A stretch of DNA of 18,202 nucleotides from Clostridia bacterium (GTDB lineage Bacteria; Bacillota; Clostridia; Oscillospirales; Acutalibacteraceae). Made by a program: the position numbers and the translations under genes. Positions 7,566-15,016 of the stretch are shown piece after piece. The DNA lies in assembly GCA_017431755.1 (NCBI GenBank), contig JAFRKM010000090.1, positions 1-18,202 on the forward strand, given 5' to 3'. The notes under the pieces are model-generated. The model was given only the letters and a program-made list of their open reading frames with translations, did not search any database and was not told where the DNA came from. Position 1 is the stretch's first letter. Every line of letters starts with the position of its first letter.

Positions 7566-7594
7566 ATTTTACCATTAAATGTTTTAATAGACAA
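7566..7594 (-). promoter_or_regulatory. Probable sigma-A promoter for the unknown 255-residue gene
   Basis: Read on the - strand, TTGTCT (7594-7589), a 17-base spacer ending in TGG (extended -10) and TAAAAT (7571-7566). It lies about 37 bases before the TTG start. It suggests expression in vegetative cells rather than only during sporulation. Confidence 0.5.
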
Positions 7595-7727
7595 CCATAA
7601 TTTGAAGTCGATTATCCAATAATTTCTTTTGTGTATTTTTATTAATTTGCAAATAATAAACATGTCTACATTTTTATACAATAAAACTCTTTAAATTACA
7701 AATTATCAAAATGGAGGTGTGTTTAGT

Positions 7728-8969
7728 TTGAAAAAACTTTTCAGGTGGAGTGCAGGTGTGGTTTTTTCGTTTAGTGTTTTGTTTTTTTCTGGACTTGTTT
7801 ATGCATCAAATTATATGCCGAATATGTACGAAGTGAACGATGTAAGTGATTCGGAGTTTAATATTTTCCCTTTTAGCATTATAAGTAAAGAACATGATAA
7901 AAATTGTTTGGCACAAGAAGAAATAGATGGTTCGTCTTCAAGAATTAAGTCGTGTTTAAAATTTTTAAATGTTTTTCCGGTGAAAACGGTTTATGTTAAT
8001 GTTACGCCGAAGCATAAAGTTGTGCCATGCGGCATACCTTTTGGGGTTAAAATTCATAGCAAAGGAGTAATGATTACTAATATTTCGGATGTAAATACCG
8101 GCCTTTCAGTTAAATCTCCGGCTAAAGATGCTGGCCTTAAAAAAGGAGATGTAGTAATTAGTGTTGACGGTCAAGAAGTAAACAGTAACGAAGAGCTTGA
8201 AAATATAATAAGCAAATCTAAAGAGAAAAGTTTAATTATGGATGTAATGCGCGAAAACAAGTCTGAAAAAATAGAAGTTTTTCCGGTAAAAAGTGCCGAC
8301 GATAAAGAGTATAGACTGGGAATGTGGGTAAGAGACAGTTCATCCGGAATAGGGACCTTAACATTTTGCAGTAAAGAAAATGGTATGTTTGCAGGGTTAG
8401 GGCACGGTGTTTGTGATGTTGATACAGGTGAGATTATACCTTGTGGAACGGGTGATGTTGTCCCTGCTGCCATAACAGATATAAATAAAAGTACGTCCGG
8501 TATGCCTGGAGAGTTAAAGGGCTGCATTATTAGCCAGCAGTCTATGGGAGAAATTTATACTAATGATAATACGGGTATTTATGGTAGTTTAAAGAATTGT
8601 ATTCCTGAGGGAGAAGAAGTTGAGGTCTCTTTAAAGCAAAATGTAAAAAAAGGCCCGGCATATATTATAAGCACTTTAGAAGGCGAAAAGCCGGAATACT
8701 ACAACATAAACATAGATTCAATAAACTATAATGTTAATTTGCCTACCAAAAATATAAAAATTTCTATAACCGATAAAAGATTAATGGAAAAAACCGGTGG
8801 AATAGTTCAAGGTATGAGTGGTAGTCCAATAATACAAGATGGAAAGTTGATCGGCGCGGTTACACATGTTTTGGTAAATAACCCTTCTAAAGGATATGGC
8901 ATATTTGCAGACACTATGTTGACAAATTCTAACAAGGTTTTCGAGTCTAAACACAAAAAGAATTCTTAA
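7728..8969 (+). CDS. spoIVB: SpoIVB peptidase (S55), sporulation signalling protease
   Basis: SpoIVB is made in the forespore, crosses its membrane and cleaves SpoIVFA, which releases SpoIVFB to activate pro-sigma-K in the mother cell. Numbering from TTG 7728 gives 413 residues: a signal/anchor segment (8-26), a PDZ domain (about 108-188, with the SPAKDAGLKKGDVVISVDG core) and the S55 trypsin-like domain with His226 in GLGHGVCD and nucleophile Ser364 in QGMSGSP, followed by LIGAVTHVLVNNPSKGYGIF. TTG 7728 is 8 bases after GGAGGTG, whereas the in-frame GTG at 7719 lies inside that ribosome binding site. It is 118 bases before spo0A, the usual partner order in Bacilli and Clostridia. I see no convincing sigma-A promoter upstream, which would fit forespore-specific expression. 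Confidence 0.96.
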   Translation: MKKLFRWSAGVVFSFSVLFFSGLVYASNYMPNMYEVNDVSDSEFNIFPFSIISKEHDKNCLAQEEIDGSSSRIKSCLKFLNVFPVKTVYVNVTPKHKVVPCGIPFGVKIHSKGVMITNISDVNTGLSVKSPAKDAGLKKGDVVISVDGQEVNSNEELENIISKSKEKSLIMDVMRENKSEKIEVFPVKSADDKEYRLGMWVRDSSSGIGTLTFCSKENGMFAGLGHGVCDVDTGEIIPCGTGDVVPAAITDINKSTSGMPGELKGCIISQQSMGEIYTNDNTGIYGSLKNCIPEGEEVEVSLKQNVKKGPAYIISTLEGEKPEYYNINIDSINYNVNLPTKNIKISITDKRLMEKTGGIVQGMSGSPIIQDGKLIGAVTHVLVNNPSKGYGIFADTMLTNSNKVFESKHKKNS

Positions 8970-8982
8970 AAATAATTATAAA

Positions 8983-9055
8983 TTGACATATCCGACGAAT
9001 ATATTTTATTTTTTGGAAAACTATTGACATAATTGGTAATTTATGTAAATATAAA
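8983..9055 (+). promoter_or_regulatory. Candidate spo0A promoter region
   Basis: Two exact TTGACA -35 hexamers (8983-8988 and 9024-9029) lie before spo0A. The first has TATTTT at 18 bases; the second has TG followed by AAATAT at 17 bases, or TATAAA at 20 bases. GACGAATAT (8994-9002) fits the sigma-H -10 consensus, and CGACGAA (8993-8999) matches the 0A box TGNCGAA at all but the first base. No good sigma-H -35 was found. This layout recalls the dual promoter and self-regulation of Bacillus spo0A, but each site alone is weak. Confidence 0.4.
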
Positions 9056-9087
9056 TATCATAAAATATATTTATAGGAGGAAATTTT

Positions 9088-9879
9088 ATGCAAAATCAGT
9101 TAAAAGTTCTTATTTCAGAGGAGTGTATTGAGCTAGACAGAGACGCATTGGATATGTTTAAACATTATTCAATGGATTTGTCGTTTTTGCCCAAAGATGG
9201 TTTTAAAATTATTGAAATCATTGAAAATTCAAAACCAGATGTTGTTATCATGGATTTATTTATGCCAAGAATAGATGCAATTGGTATAATAACAACAATC
9301 AGAAAAAATCACAGAATTGAAATGCCAACTTTTATAGTGGTTTCTAGTTTTGGGCGTCCAAGTTTGGAAAGAGAGGTAATGTCTGCAGGTGCTTCATATT
9401 TTATGATAAAGCCGATTAATTATTCAGACATAATAGAAAAAATTCTGCAAATAAACTATAAAAGTCAATTAAATTATTCCAAAGAGCAAAATTCAAAAGA
9501 AATTATGGATTATAGGAATAATTCCAATATGGAAGTTAAAATAACTGAGATTCTTCACCAGATCGGTGTGCCGGCTCATATTAAGGGATATCACTATTTA
9601 AGAAATTCAATAATGATGTCAATAGAAAACCCGGAAATAATAAACTCGGTCACAAAACAGCTTTATCCATCTGTGGCACACAATTTTGAAACAACATCAT
9701 CAAGAGTGGAAAGAGCGATTCGCCATGCTATTGAAGTTGCTTGGGATAGGGGCGATATAGATATTCTTAATTCTTACTTTGGTTATACAATTCATAATTC
9801 AAGGGGTAAGCCAACGAATTCGGAATTTATTGCAATGATAAGCGACAGGCTAAGGCTGAGTCTTCGAACAGCAAGTTAA
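9088..9879 (+). CDS. spo0A: Spo0A, master sporulation response regulator
   Basis: When phosphorylated, Spo0A dimerises and binds 0A boxes to start sporulation and repress growth genes. The 263-residue protein has a receiver (about 5-122) with phospho-acceptor Asp56 in IMDLFMP, switch Ser86 in VVSSFG (Thr in Bacillus) and Lys108 in MIKP, a linker (about 123-148) and the Spo0A C-terminal DNA-binding domain (about 149-263). The recognition helix region SRVERAIRHAIEVAW (205-219) and KPTNSEFIAM (241-250) are almost as in Bacillus. The metal-binding acidic pair, Asp-Asp in Bacillus, is Glu11-Glu12 here (LISEEC), and the MPxxDG glycine is Ala64. ATG start 7 bases after AGGAGG. A strong terminator follows. 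Confidence 0.97.
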   Translation: MQNQLKVLISEECIELDRDALDMFKHYSMDLSFLPKDGFKIIEIIENSKPDVVIMDLFMPRIDAIGIITTIRKNHRIEMPTFIVVSSFGRPSLEREVMSAGASYFMIKPINYSDIIEKILQINYKSQLNYSKEQNSKEIMDYRNNSNMEVKITEILHQIGVPAHIKGYHYLRNSIMMSIENPEIINSVTKQLYPSVAHNFETTSSRVERAIRHAIEVAWDRGDIDILNSYFGYTIHNSRGKPTNSEFIAMISDRLRLSLRTAS

Positions 9880-9893
9880 AATTCAAACAAAAA

Positions 9894-9921
9894 GCCCGGA
9901 TTAAAATCCGGGCGATTTTTT
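9894..9921. terminator. Strong bidirectional rho-independent terminator
   Basis: An 8-bp GC-rich stem, GCCCGGAT with ATCCGGGC, closes a TAAA loop (9894-9913). GA and six Ts follow on the + strand. On the - strand the stem is followed by TTTTTGTTTG. It sits between convergent spo0A and secG and can end both transcripts. Confidence 0.88.
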
Positions 9922-9930
9922 AATTATTTT

Positions 9931-10191
9931 TTAAGCTCCAAAAATATGGAAGAACATAATCATATTTATTGCAATTACAATTAAAAAGAATCCAATTGAA
10001 ATAACTCGGGTCCATCTTTCTAAAAATGAATCAATAGAACGGGATTTATTTTTGGTTAAAAATGTATCTGATCCTGAGCCTGTTATTGCGCCCATATTTC
10101 TTTGGTGTCCTTCTTGAAAAAGTACTACCATAACTATTGCTACAGACATTACCAAAAGTATAATACCAAAAATTAATTCTATATTACTCAA
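9931..10191 (-). CDS. secG: Preprotein translocase subunit SecG
   Basis: SecG is the small subunit of the SecYEG protein-export channel. From the chosen TTG start the protein has 86 residues, two membrane helices (about 4-26 and 63-83) and the family's connecting stretch (LFQEGHQRNMGAITGSGSD), followed by KNKSRSIDSFLERWT. Conventional start codons overlap the ribosome binding site: GTG at 10200 lies on the last base of AAGGAG, and TTG at 10197 is only 2 bases after it. I therefore chose TTG 10191, 8 bases downstream. The gene follows the small 101-residue gene by 18 bases and ends before the shared terminator. Confidence 0.93.
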   Translation of the reverse strand: MSNIELIFGIILLVMSVAIVMVVLFQEGHQRNMGAITGSGSDTFLTKNKSRSIDSFLERWTRVISIGFFLIVIAINMIMFFHIFGA

Positions 10192-10209
10192 ATTCAACAC
10201 TCCTTGAAA

Positions 10210-10515
10210 TTAATTATTTGCAGCAGCTCTTTCCATCCATGCACCAGCAATATCTAGTGCTAGATAAAGTCCTGCTTTTTCGCTTGTTTTAACAATCTTT
10301 TTTGTTAATGGGGTATTTTCGTCAGTATCTATCATTTCCACAGTTACTAGTGTAGAAACATCTGTATCTTTTACTTTTTTTGTTTTTTTGCTTTCAATTT
10401 TTACTACGTACTTGTCGTTTATGTCGCCGTAGTAAATTGTTTCTTTACACCGTACAAGTGGTTTACCCTTGTATTCAAAGAATTTTTTTGTTTTTTCTTT
10501 ACTAGTTTTTTTCAT
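10210..10515 (-). CDS. Small conserved-looking protein upstream of secG
   Basis: This 101-residue cytoplasmic protein is basic at its N-terminus (MKKTSKEKTKKFFEYKGKPL). It has a beta-strand-rich middle (RCKETIYYGDINDKYVVKIES, VSTLVTVEMIDTD) and a C-terminal helix (KTSEKAGLYLALDIAGAWMERA, 76-97). I recall similar unnamed proteins of about 100 residues in Clostridia, but know no function for them. ATG start 7 bases after GGAG. It is first in a two-gene unit with secG, read from a promoter at 10548-10576. That link suggests co-expression with protein export but does not prove a shared role. Confidence 0.8.
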   Translation of the reverse strand: MKKTSKEKTKKFFEYKGKPLVRCKETIYYGDINDKYVVKIESKKTKKVKDTDVSTLVTVEMIDTDENTPLTKKIVKTSEKAGLYLALDIAGAWMERAAANN

Positions 10516-10547
10516 AACTAAGCTCCATAAAAATAATTTCTAACTGT

Positions 10548-10576
10548 ATAATAACACTTATAACGAAAAAATTCAA
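10548..10576 (-). promoter_or_regulatory. Probable sigma-A promoter for the 101-residue gene and secG
   Basis: Read on the - strand, TTGAAT (10576-10571), a 17-base spacer ending in TGT (extended -10) and TATTAT (10553-10548). It lies about 32 bases before the ATG at 10515. Confidence 0.6.
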
Positions 10577-10648
10577 GACTTAGTTGGGATTTTTTTAAAT
10601 TTAGTAAAATAATATTATTTTTTTAAACTAATATTATTGTTATTCATC

Positions 10649-10678
10649 TTGACAATTCATTTAGATAAGTAATAAAAT
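10649..10678 (+). promoter_or_regulatory. Probable sigma-A promoter for rny
   Basis: A perfect TTGACA (10649-10654), an 18-base spacer and TAAAAT (10673-10678). Transcription would begin near 10685, giving a leader of about 220 bases before the rny ATG at 10907. I found no better promoter nearer the gene. Confidence 0.6.
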
Positions 10679-10733
10679 TATTTTGTAAGATTCCATTTTA
10701 AATTTCAAGTATTTTATTTAATTATATTTAGAC

Positions 10734-10885
10734 TCGCAATAAAAAGATTAGACTTTGTGCACTTGTATATAAATATTTTATTATTTTAAAAACTCAAATA
10801 TCAATTGTAGTAGCTTTTTAATACGTATGTATGACATTATTTCTTGCGTTATTAAGTAAAAAAACTAAGTCTAAGTTTATTGCGA
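10734..10885 (+). repeat. Long imperfect inverted repeat in rny leader
   Basis: The left arm is TCGCAATAAA (10734-10743), four unpaired bases, then TTAGACTT (10748-10755). The right arm is AAGTCTAA (10867-10874), one unpaired base, then TTTATTGCGA (10876-10885). All 18 pairs are exact, enclosing 111 bases. Inside, TTAATACG (10818-10825) can pair with CGTTATTAA (10847-10855) with one bulged base. In RNA this would make a closing stem ending 9 bases before the rny ribosome binding site. A small mobile-element remnant is the other reading, but I see no flanking target duplication. Confidence 0.6.
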
Positions 10886-10906
10886 ACAAAAAACAAGGAG
10901 GTCGTG

Positions 10907-12454
10907 ATGAACTTGGATTTATTAACAGTAGTAATAATTAGCATAGCAGTCACAACTTTGGGGTTTTATTTAGGAATGCTTTATAGAAAGTTAAGTGCTG
11001 AAAAATCAATTAAGTCAGCTGAAAAAGAAGCAGAAAAAATTGTTAGCACCGCCAAAGAAGTAGCAGAAACCCGTAAAAAAGAAGTTATATTAGAAGGAAA
11101 AGAAGAGGTACATAGGTTTAGAAATGACACAGAAAAAGAACTTTCTGAGCGCAGAAAAGATATTCAGCGCCAGGAAAACAGAATTCTTAGGAAAGAAGAA
11201 AATTTAGACAAAAAAATTGAAAATTTGGAATCTAAAGAAAATGATTTAAATTTAAAAGAAAAAGAAATGGAATCCAAATATGAAGAAATTGAAGTTATTA
11301 AAGAAAAACAGCTAAAAGCGCTTGAAAAAATTTCCGGACTTTCTATTTCTCAAGCTAAAAGCTTTTTACTTGAAAGTTTGCAAAGTGAACTTAGCCATGA
11401 AAAAGCTCAGAAAATACATGAGTTTGAGCAGAAAATAAAAGAAGAATGTGGTGAAAAAGCAGAAAAAATTCTTGCTCAAGCAATTCAGCGTTGCTCTGCT
11501 GAACATGTTGCCGAAGCTACTATTTCGGTTGTTAATTTGCCAAATGATGATATGAAAGGAAGAATTATCGGCAGAGAAGGAAGAAACATCAGAGCAATCG
11601 AAAATCTTACGGGAGTAGATTTAATAATAGATGATACACCGGAAAGCATAACTCTTTCAGCGTTTGATCCTGTGCGCAGAGAAATTGCTAGGGTCGCGCT
11701 TGAAAGATTAATTATTGACGGCAGAATTCATCCGGCAAAAATTGAAGAAATGGTAGAAAGAGCCAAAAGAGATATAGAAAAAGAAATTAAAGATGCTGGT
11801 CAAAGAGCATGCATGCAGTTGGGAATTAATAATTTGCATCCTGAAATTGTTAAACTTTTGGGTAAACTAAAATACAGAACTAGCTATGGTCAAAATGTTT
11901 TGAATCATTCGTTGGAAGTCGCTCATCTTTGTTCGATGATGGCTTCTGAATTGGGTTTGGATTCAATGCTTGCTCGTAGAATAGGTCTTTTGCATGATAT
12001 TGGTAAAGCGCTTGACCATGAAATTGAGGGCTCGCATATTGAACTTGGTGTAAGTATTGCAAAAAAACATAAAGAAAACGAAGAAGTAATTCATGCAATT
12101 AATTCTCACCATGGCGATATTGAACCCAAAACTCCATATGATTTTATACTTCAGGCTGCAGATACTATTTCTGCTGCAAGACCTGGAGCAAGACGTGAAG
12201 ACCTGCAAAATTATATTAAAAGATTAGAAAAGTTAGAAACTGTGGTTTCATCTTTTGATGGAGTTAAGAATTGTTATGCAATACAAGCCGGTAGAGAAGT
12301 TCGCGTTATGGTAAATCCCGAAGCAATAAATGACGACCAGATGGTTTTAGTTGCCAGAGATATTTGTAAGAAAATAGAATCAGATCTAGAATATCCTGGT
12401 CAAATTAAAGTTAATATGATTCGTGAAAGCAGAGCTATTGATTATGCAAAATAA
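10907..12454 (+). CDS. rny: Ribonuclease Y
   Basis: RNase Y is the membrane-bound endoribonuclease that starts mRNA decay in many Firmicutes. From ATG 10907 it has 515 residues: an N-terminal membrane helix (5-25), a long charged coiled coil (about 28-195), a KH domain (about 208-270) with GRIIGREGRNI (218-228), and an HD domain (about 328-430) with NHSLEVAHL, His363-Asp364 in LLHDIGKALDHE, SHHGD (400-404) and QAADTISAARPGARRE (416-431). The in-frame TTG at 10880 is rejected because AAGGAGGT (10895-10902) lies between it and ATG 10907, 4 bases before the ATG. The gene is 11 bases before ymdB, the conserved rny-ymdB order. Its long leader holds an inverted repeat. Confidence 0.98.
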   Translation: MNLDLLTVVIISIAVTTLGFYLGMLYRKLSAEKSIKSAEKEAEKIVSTAKEVAETRKKEVILEGKEEVHRFRNDTEKELSERRKDIQRQENRILRKEENLDKKIENLESKENDLNLKEKEMESKYEEIEVIKEKQLKALEKISGLSISQAKSFLLESLQSELSHEKAQKIHEFEQKIKEECGEKAEKILAQAIQRCSAEHVAEATISVVNLPNDDMKGRIIGREGRNIRAIENLTGVDLIIDDTPESITLSAFDPVRREIARVALERLIIDGRIHPAKIEEMVERAKRDIEKEIKDAGQRACMQLGINNLHPEIVKLLGKLKYRTSYGQNVLNHSLEVAHLCSMMASELGLDSMLARRIGLLHDIGKALDHEIEGSHIELGVSIAKKHKENEEVIHAINSHHGDIEPKTPYDFILQAADTISAARPGARREDLQNYIKRLEKLETVVSSFDGVKNCYAIQAGREVRVMVNPEAINDDQMVLVARDICKKIESDLEYPGQIKVNMIRESRAIDYAK

Positions 12455-12465
12455 GTGGTGAAATT

Positions 12466-13239
12466 ATGAGAATTTTAGCTATAGGGGACGTTGTTGGAAA
12501 AAGTGGCACGGAGTTTCTGCGTGTAAAATTAAATGAAATAAAAAAAGAAAAAGATATTGATTTTGTAATTGCTAATGGTGAAAATTCTGCAGAAGGTAAC
12601 GGGATTACTCCGCTTAGTGCAAATCATATGTTAAAAAGCGGTGTGGACGTTATAACAAGTGGAAATCACGTTTTTAGACGTAGAGAAATATTTTCCTTCT
12701 TAAATGAAAACAATATGGTTATAAGGCCTTATAATTTTCCAAATAAAACAACTCCTGGTGTGGGAATTTACAAAACTGAAGTAAAAGGCGTTAAAATAGC
12801 GATTATAAATATTTTAGGTGTAGTATATTTGGAACCTTTAAATTCACCTTTTGAAGCTATCGATAATGCACTTGAAGTGTGTAGTGACTGTAAAATTAAA
12901 ATTATTGATTTTCATGCAGAAGCTACAGCTGAAAAAAGAGCCATGGGATACTATGTTGATGGAAAAGTTTCGGCAGTGTTTGGGACGCATACACATGTGC
13001 AAACTTCGGATGAACAGGTTCTTCCATTTGGTACGGGATATATAACAGATGTTGGTATGACGGGAGTTATTCATTCGGTTTTGGGAGTGAAAAAAGAAAT
13101 TTCAATTAAAAGAATGAAAGAAAAACTCCCCATAAGATTTCAAAACGCAGAGGGCAATTGCAAGATAGAGTGCATAATATTTGATATTGACGAATCAAAC
13201 GGTAAAACGTTAAAAGTGGAACGAATGAGAGTTATTTAA
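12466..13239 (+). CDS. ymdB: YmdB-type metallophosphoesterase
   Basis: YmdB is a dinuclear-metal phosphodiesterase that hydrolyses 2',3'-cyclic nucleotides; in Bacillus it affects biofilm and motility decisions. The 257-residue protein has the family metal-site residues in order: Asp8 (GDVVGKSG), Glu39-Asn40 (NGENSAEGNGI), Asn67-His68 (SGNHVF), His150 (DFHAEATAEKRAMG), and His175 and His177 (GTHTHVQTSDEQVLP). GTGYITDVGMTG (189-200) is also typical. ATG start follows a GTGGTGA ribosome binding site, 11 bases after rny, so the two are very likely co-transcribed. No hairpin terminator is visible in the 77 bases before fakA. Confidence 0.96.
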   Translation: MRILAIGDVVGKSGTEFLRVKLNEIKKEKDIDFVIANGENSAEGNGITPLSANHMLKSGVDVITSGNHVFRRREIFSFLNENNMVIRPYNFPNKTTPGVGIYKTEVKGVKIAIINILGVVYLEPLNSPFEAIDNALEVCSDCKIKIIDFHAEATAEKRAMGYYVDGKVSAVFGTHTHVQTSDEQVLPFGTGYITDVGMTGVIHSVLGVKKEISIKRMKEKLPIRFQNAEGNCKIECIIFDIDESNGKTLKVERMRVI

Positions 13240-13316
13240 AAATGATTTTTATATAAAATAAAAATGAGTTAAAATGTTTATGAAAAAATATTGCTTATTT
13301 TAAGGAGCTGTTTTTA

Positions 13317-14990
13317 TTGATAAATGGATTATGTTTAAAAAATGCGATTATATCCGGTGCAAATAATATAATAAAGAACAAAATATATGTTAATGAGCTG
13401 AATATATTTCCCGTGCCAGATGGAGATACGGGAACAAATATGTCTATGACTATTTCTGCGGCGGTAGAGGAGTTAAAAAAACTTGACGATAACTGTACAG
13501 TAAGCGAAACCGTTAAAGCTTTTGTCCCGGCGCTTTTACGTGGCGCAAGAGGTAATTCTGGTGTAATTCTTTCGCTACTTTTTAGAGGGTTTTCAGAGCT
13601 TTTTGCAAATGTGAATGTTGATGCGATTACAGGTGTTGATATTGCAGCAGCACTTGGAATAGGTGTAAAAGCTGCATATGGTGCAGTTTCCAAACCGACA
13701 GAAGGAACTATACTTACTGTGGCAAGGATAGCACATGAACGTGCTCAAGAAGCAATAAAAATAAATAATGATGTAGTTTATGTGTGGTCAAAAGTTTGTG
13801 ACGGTGCGAAAGAAGCTTTAAAAAACACTCCTAATCTTTTACCGGTTCTAAAAAAAGCTGGTGTAGTCGATGCAGGCGGTAACGGCCTTTGTCTTATTTA
13901 TGAGGGAATGAATTCCGTGTTTAAAGATGGTAAAATAATTGAGCCGGGCGAGAATCTAGAAGATGATGCAAATGATGAATTTAAAAATGCAGCTGCTCAG
14001 TTTGACCAGGATATAAGGTTTACGTACTGTACGGAGTTTATTGTAAAGAGAAATAGACTTTGTAAGTTAAGACCGTTTAGATTAAAAAATAAGCTTCTTA
14101 AAATCGGTGACTGCGTTGTTGTGGTTGATGATGAAGAAATAATAAAAGTGAATGTTCACACAGAAAATCCTGGTAAAGCTTTGGAAGAAGGGTTAAAATA
14201 TGGTGAATTTTTAACCGTTAAAGTGGAAAACATGAAAGAACAGCACAGAAAAGCAGCTGAAGAAGCCAAAGATAAGAAAACATACGAAGCTCAAAAAGCC
14301 GATACTTTTGAAAAGAGAGAACCGGTAGAAGAATTTGGATTTGTTTCGGTGGCTGCGGGAGATGGAATAGTTTCAGTTTTTAAAGATTTAGGATGTCAAA
14401 ACGTAATAAGTGGCGGTCAGACAATGAATCCAAGTACAGAAAAAATAGTTGAAGCTGTTTTGGCAACTCCTGCAAAAGTTGTTTATGTGTTTCCGAATAA
14501 TAAAAATATAATTATGTCCGCAGGCCAGGCTGTTTCGCTTGTTAAAGATAGAGTTGTAGTTGTGGTTCCAAGCAAAACTATACCACAGGGGATTTCTGCA
14601 ATGCTAGCTTTCGATTCTGAAAAAAACACAGAAGAAAACATGAAAAATATGCTTGCGGCAATTTCAAAAGTAAAGACTGGCCAGGTAACATTTGCTGCAA
14701 GAGACTCTGAATTTGGCGGATTTAAAATAAAAGAAAATGATATACTCGCTCTTGCTGATGGGAAGCTTGTATTTACCGAAAAAGACTCAGTTGTCGCTGT
14801 TGCAAAGCTTACGAAAAAACTTGCTGATAAAAATACAGAGTTTGTAACTCTTATGTATGGTGAAGGAGTTTCTTCTGACCAAGCTGAACTTGCTAAAGAA
14901 AAAATTGAGTCTGAACTTAAAAATAAGGCTGAAATAAATCTTATAAATGGTGGTCAACCGATTTATCATTTTATAGTTTCTGCTGAGTAA
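13317..14990 (+). CDS. fakA: Fatty acid kinase catalytic subunit FakA (DAK2/YloV family)
   Basis: FakA phosphorylates fatty acids presented by a FakB (DegV-type) protein, feeding acyl-phosphate into phospholipid synthesis through PlsX/PlsY. The 557-residue protein has an N-terminal DhaL-like nucleotide domain (about 1-205) with the metal-binding loop FPVPDGDTGTN (31-41), RGARGNSGVILS (75-86) and VVDAGGNGL (183-191). A middle domain (about 230-310) has TYCTEF and VNVHTENP, and a C-terminal DegV-like domain (about 335-557) has SGGQTMNPS and VFPNNKNI. TTG start 11 bases after AAGGAG. The Asp23-family gene yloU, often just upstream in other Firmicutes, is not present here. It is followed by recG, as in the Bacillus yloV region, and no fakB lies in the window. 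Confidence 0.92.
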   Translation: MINGLCLKNAIISGANNIIKNKIYVNELNIFPVPDGDTGTNMSMTISAAVEELKKLDDNCTVSETVKAFVPALLRGARGNSGVILSLLFRGFSELFANVNVDAITGVDIAAALGIGVKAAYGAVSKPTEGTILTVARIAHERAQEAIKINNDVVYVWSKVCDGAKEALKNTPNLLPVLKKAGVVDAGGNGLCLIYEGMNSVFKDGKIIEPGENLEDDANDEFKNAAAQFDQDIRFTYCTEFIVKRNRLCKLRPFRLKNKLLKIGDCVVVVDDEEIIKVNVHTENPGKALEEGLKYGEFLTVKVENMKEQHRKAAEEAKDKKTYEAQKADTFEKREPVEEFGFVSVAAGDGIVSVFKDLGCQNVISGGQTMNPSTEKIVEAVLATPAKVVYVFPNNKNIIMSAGQAVSLVKDRVVVVVPSKTIPQGISAMLAFDSEKNTEENMKNMLAAISKVKTGQVTFAARDSEFGGFKIKENDILALADGKLVFTEKDSVVAVAKLTKKLADKNTEFVTLMYGEGVSSDQAELAKEKIESELKNKAEINLINGGQPIYHFIVSAE

Positions 14991-15016
14991 AAATAAATAT
15001 ATTGGAGGTGCCTGCT

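Larger units (their letters stand above)
10516..10906. other. Gene-free divergent region with promoters and rny leader
   Basis: This 391-base AT-rich stretch holds no convincing gene. From left to right it contains the - strand promoter for the secG unit (10548-10576), a + strand promoter (10649-10678), and about 220 bases of probable rny 5' leader. The leader holds a long imperfect inverted repeat (10734-10885) and ends in the AAGGAGGT ribosome binding site (10895-10902). An 11-codon ATG reading frame at 10827-10859, stop included, has no ribosome binding site. Confidence 0.7.

Noticed and set aside
7640..7682. A sigma-G type promoter for spoIVB (GCAAA with CATTTTT downstream)
   Set aside because: Both boxes differ from consensus and the AT-rich background makes such matches common, so it is too weak to list.
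10566..10598. A hairpin plus T-run as a terminator in the divergent region
   Set aside because: The stem is almost only A-T with a G-T pair and a 12-base loop, and it overlaps the -35 box of the secG-unit promoter.
10827..10859. An 11-codon ATG reading frame, stop included, in the rny leader as a possible leader peptide
   Set aside because: No ribosome binding site precedes it and its codons show no regulatory run; it overlaps the smaller predicted stem.
10731..10887. A small non-autonomous mobile element with inverted ends
   Set aside because: The arms look like terminal repeats, but no target duplication flanks them and no second copy is in the window. The placement directly before the rny ribosome binding site favours a leader structure.
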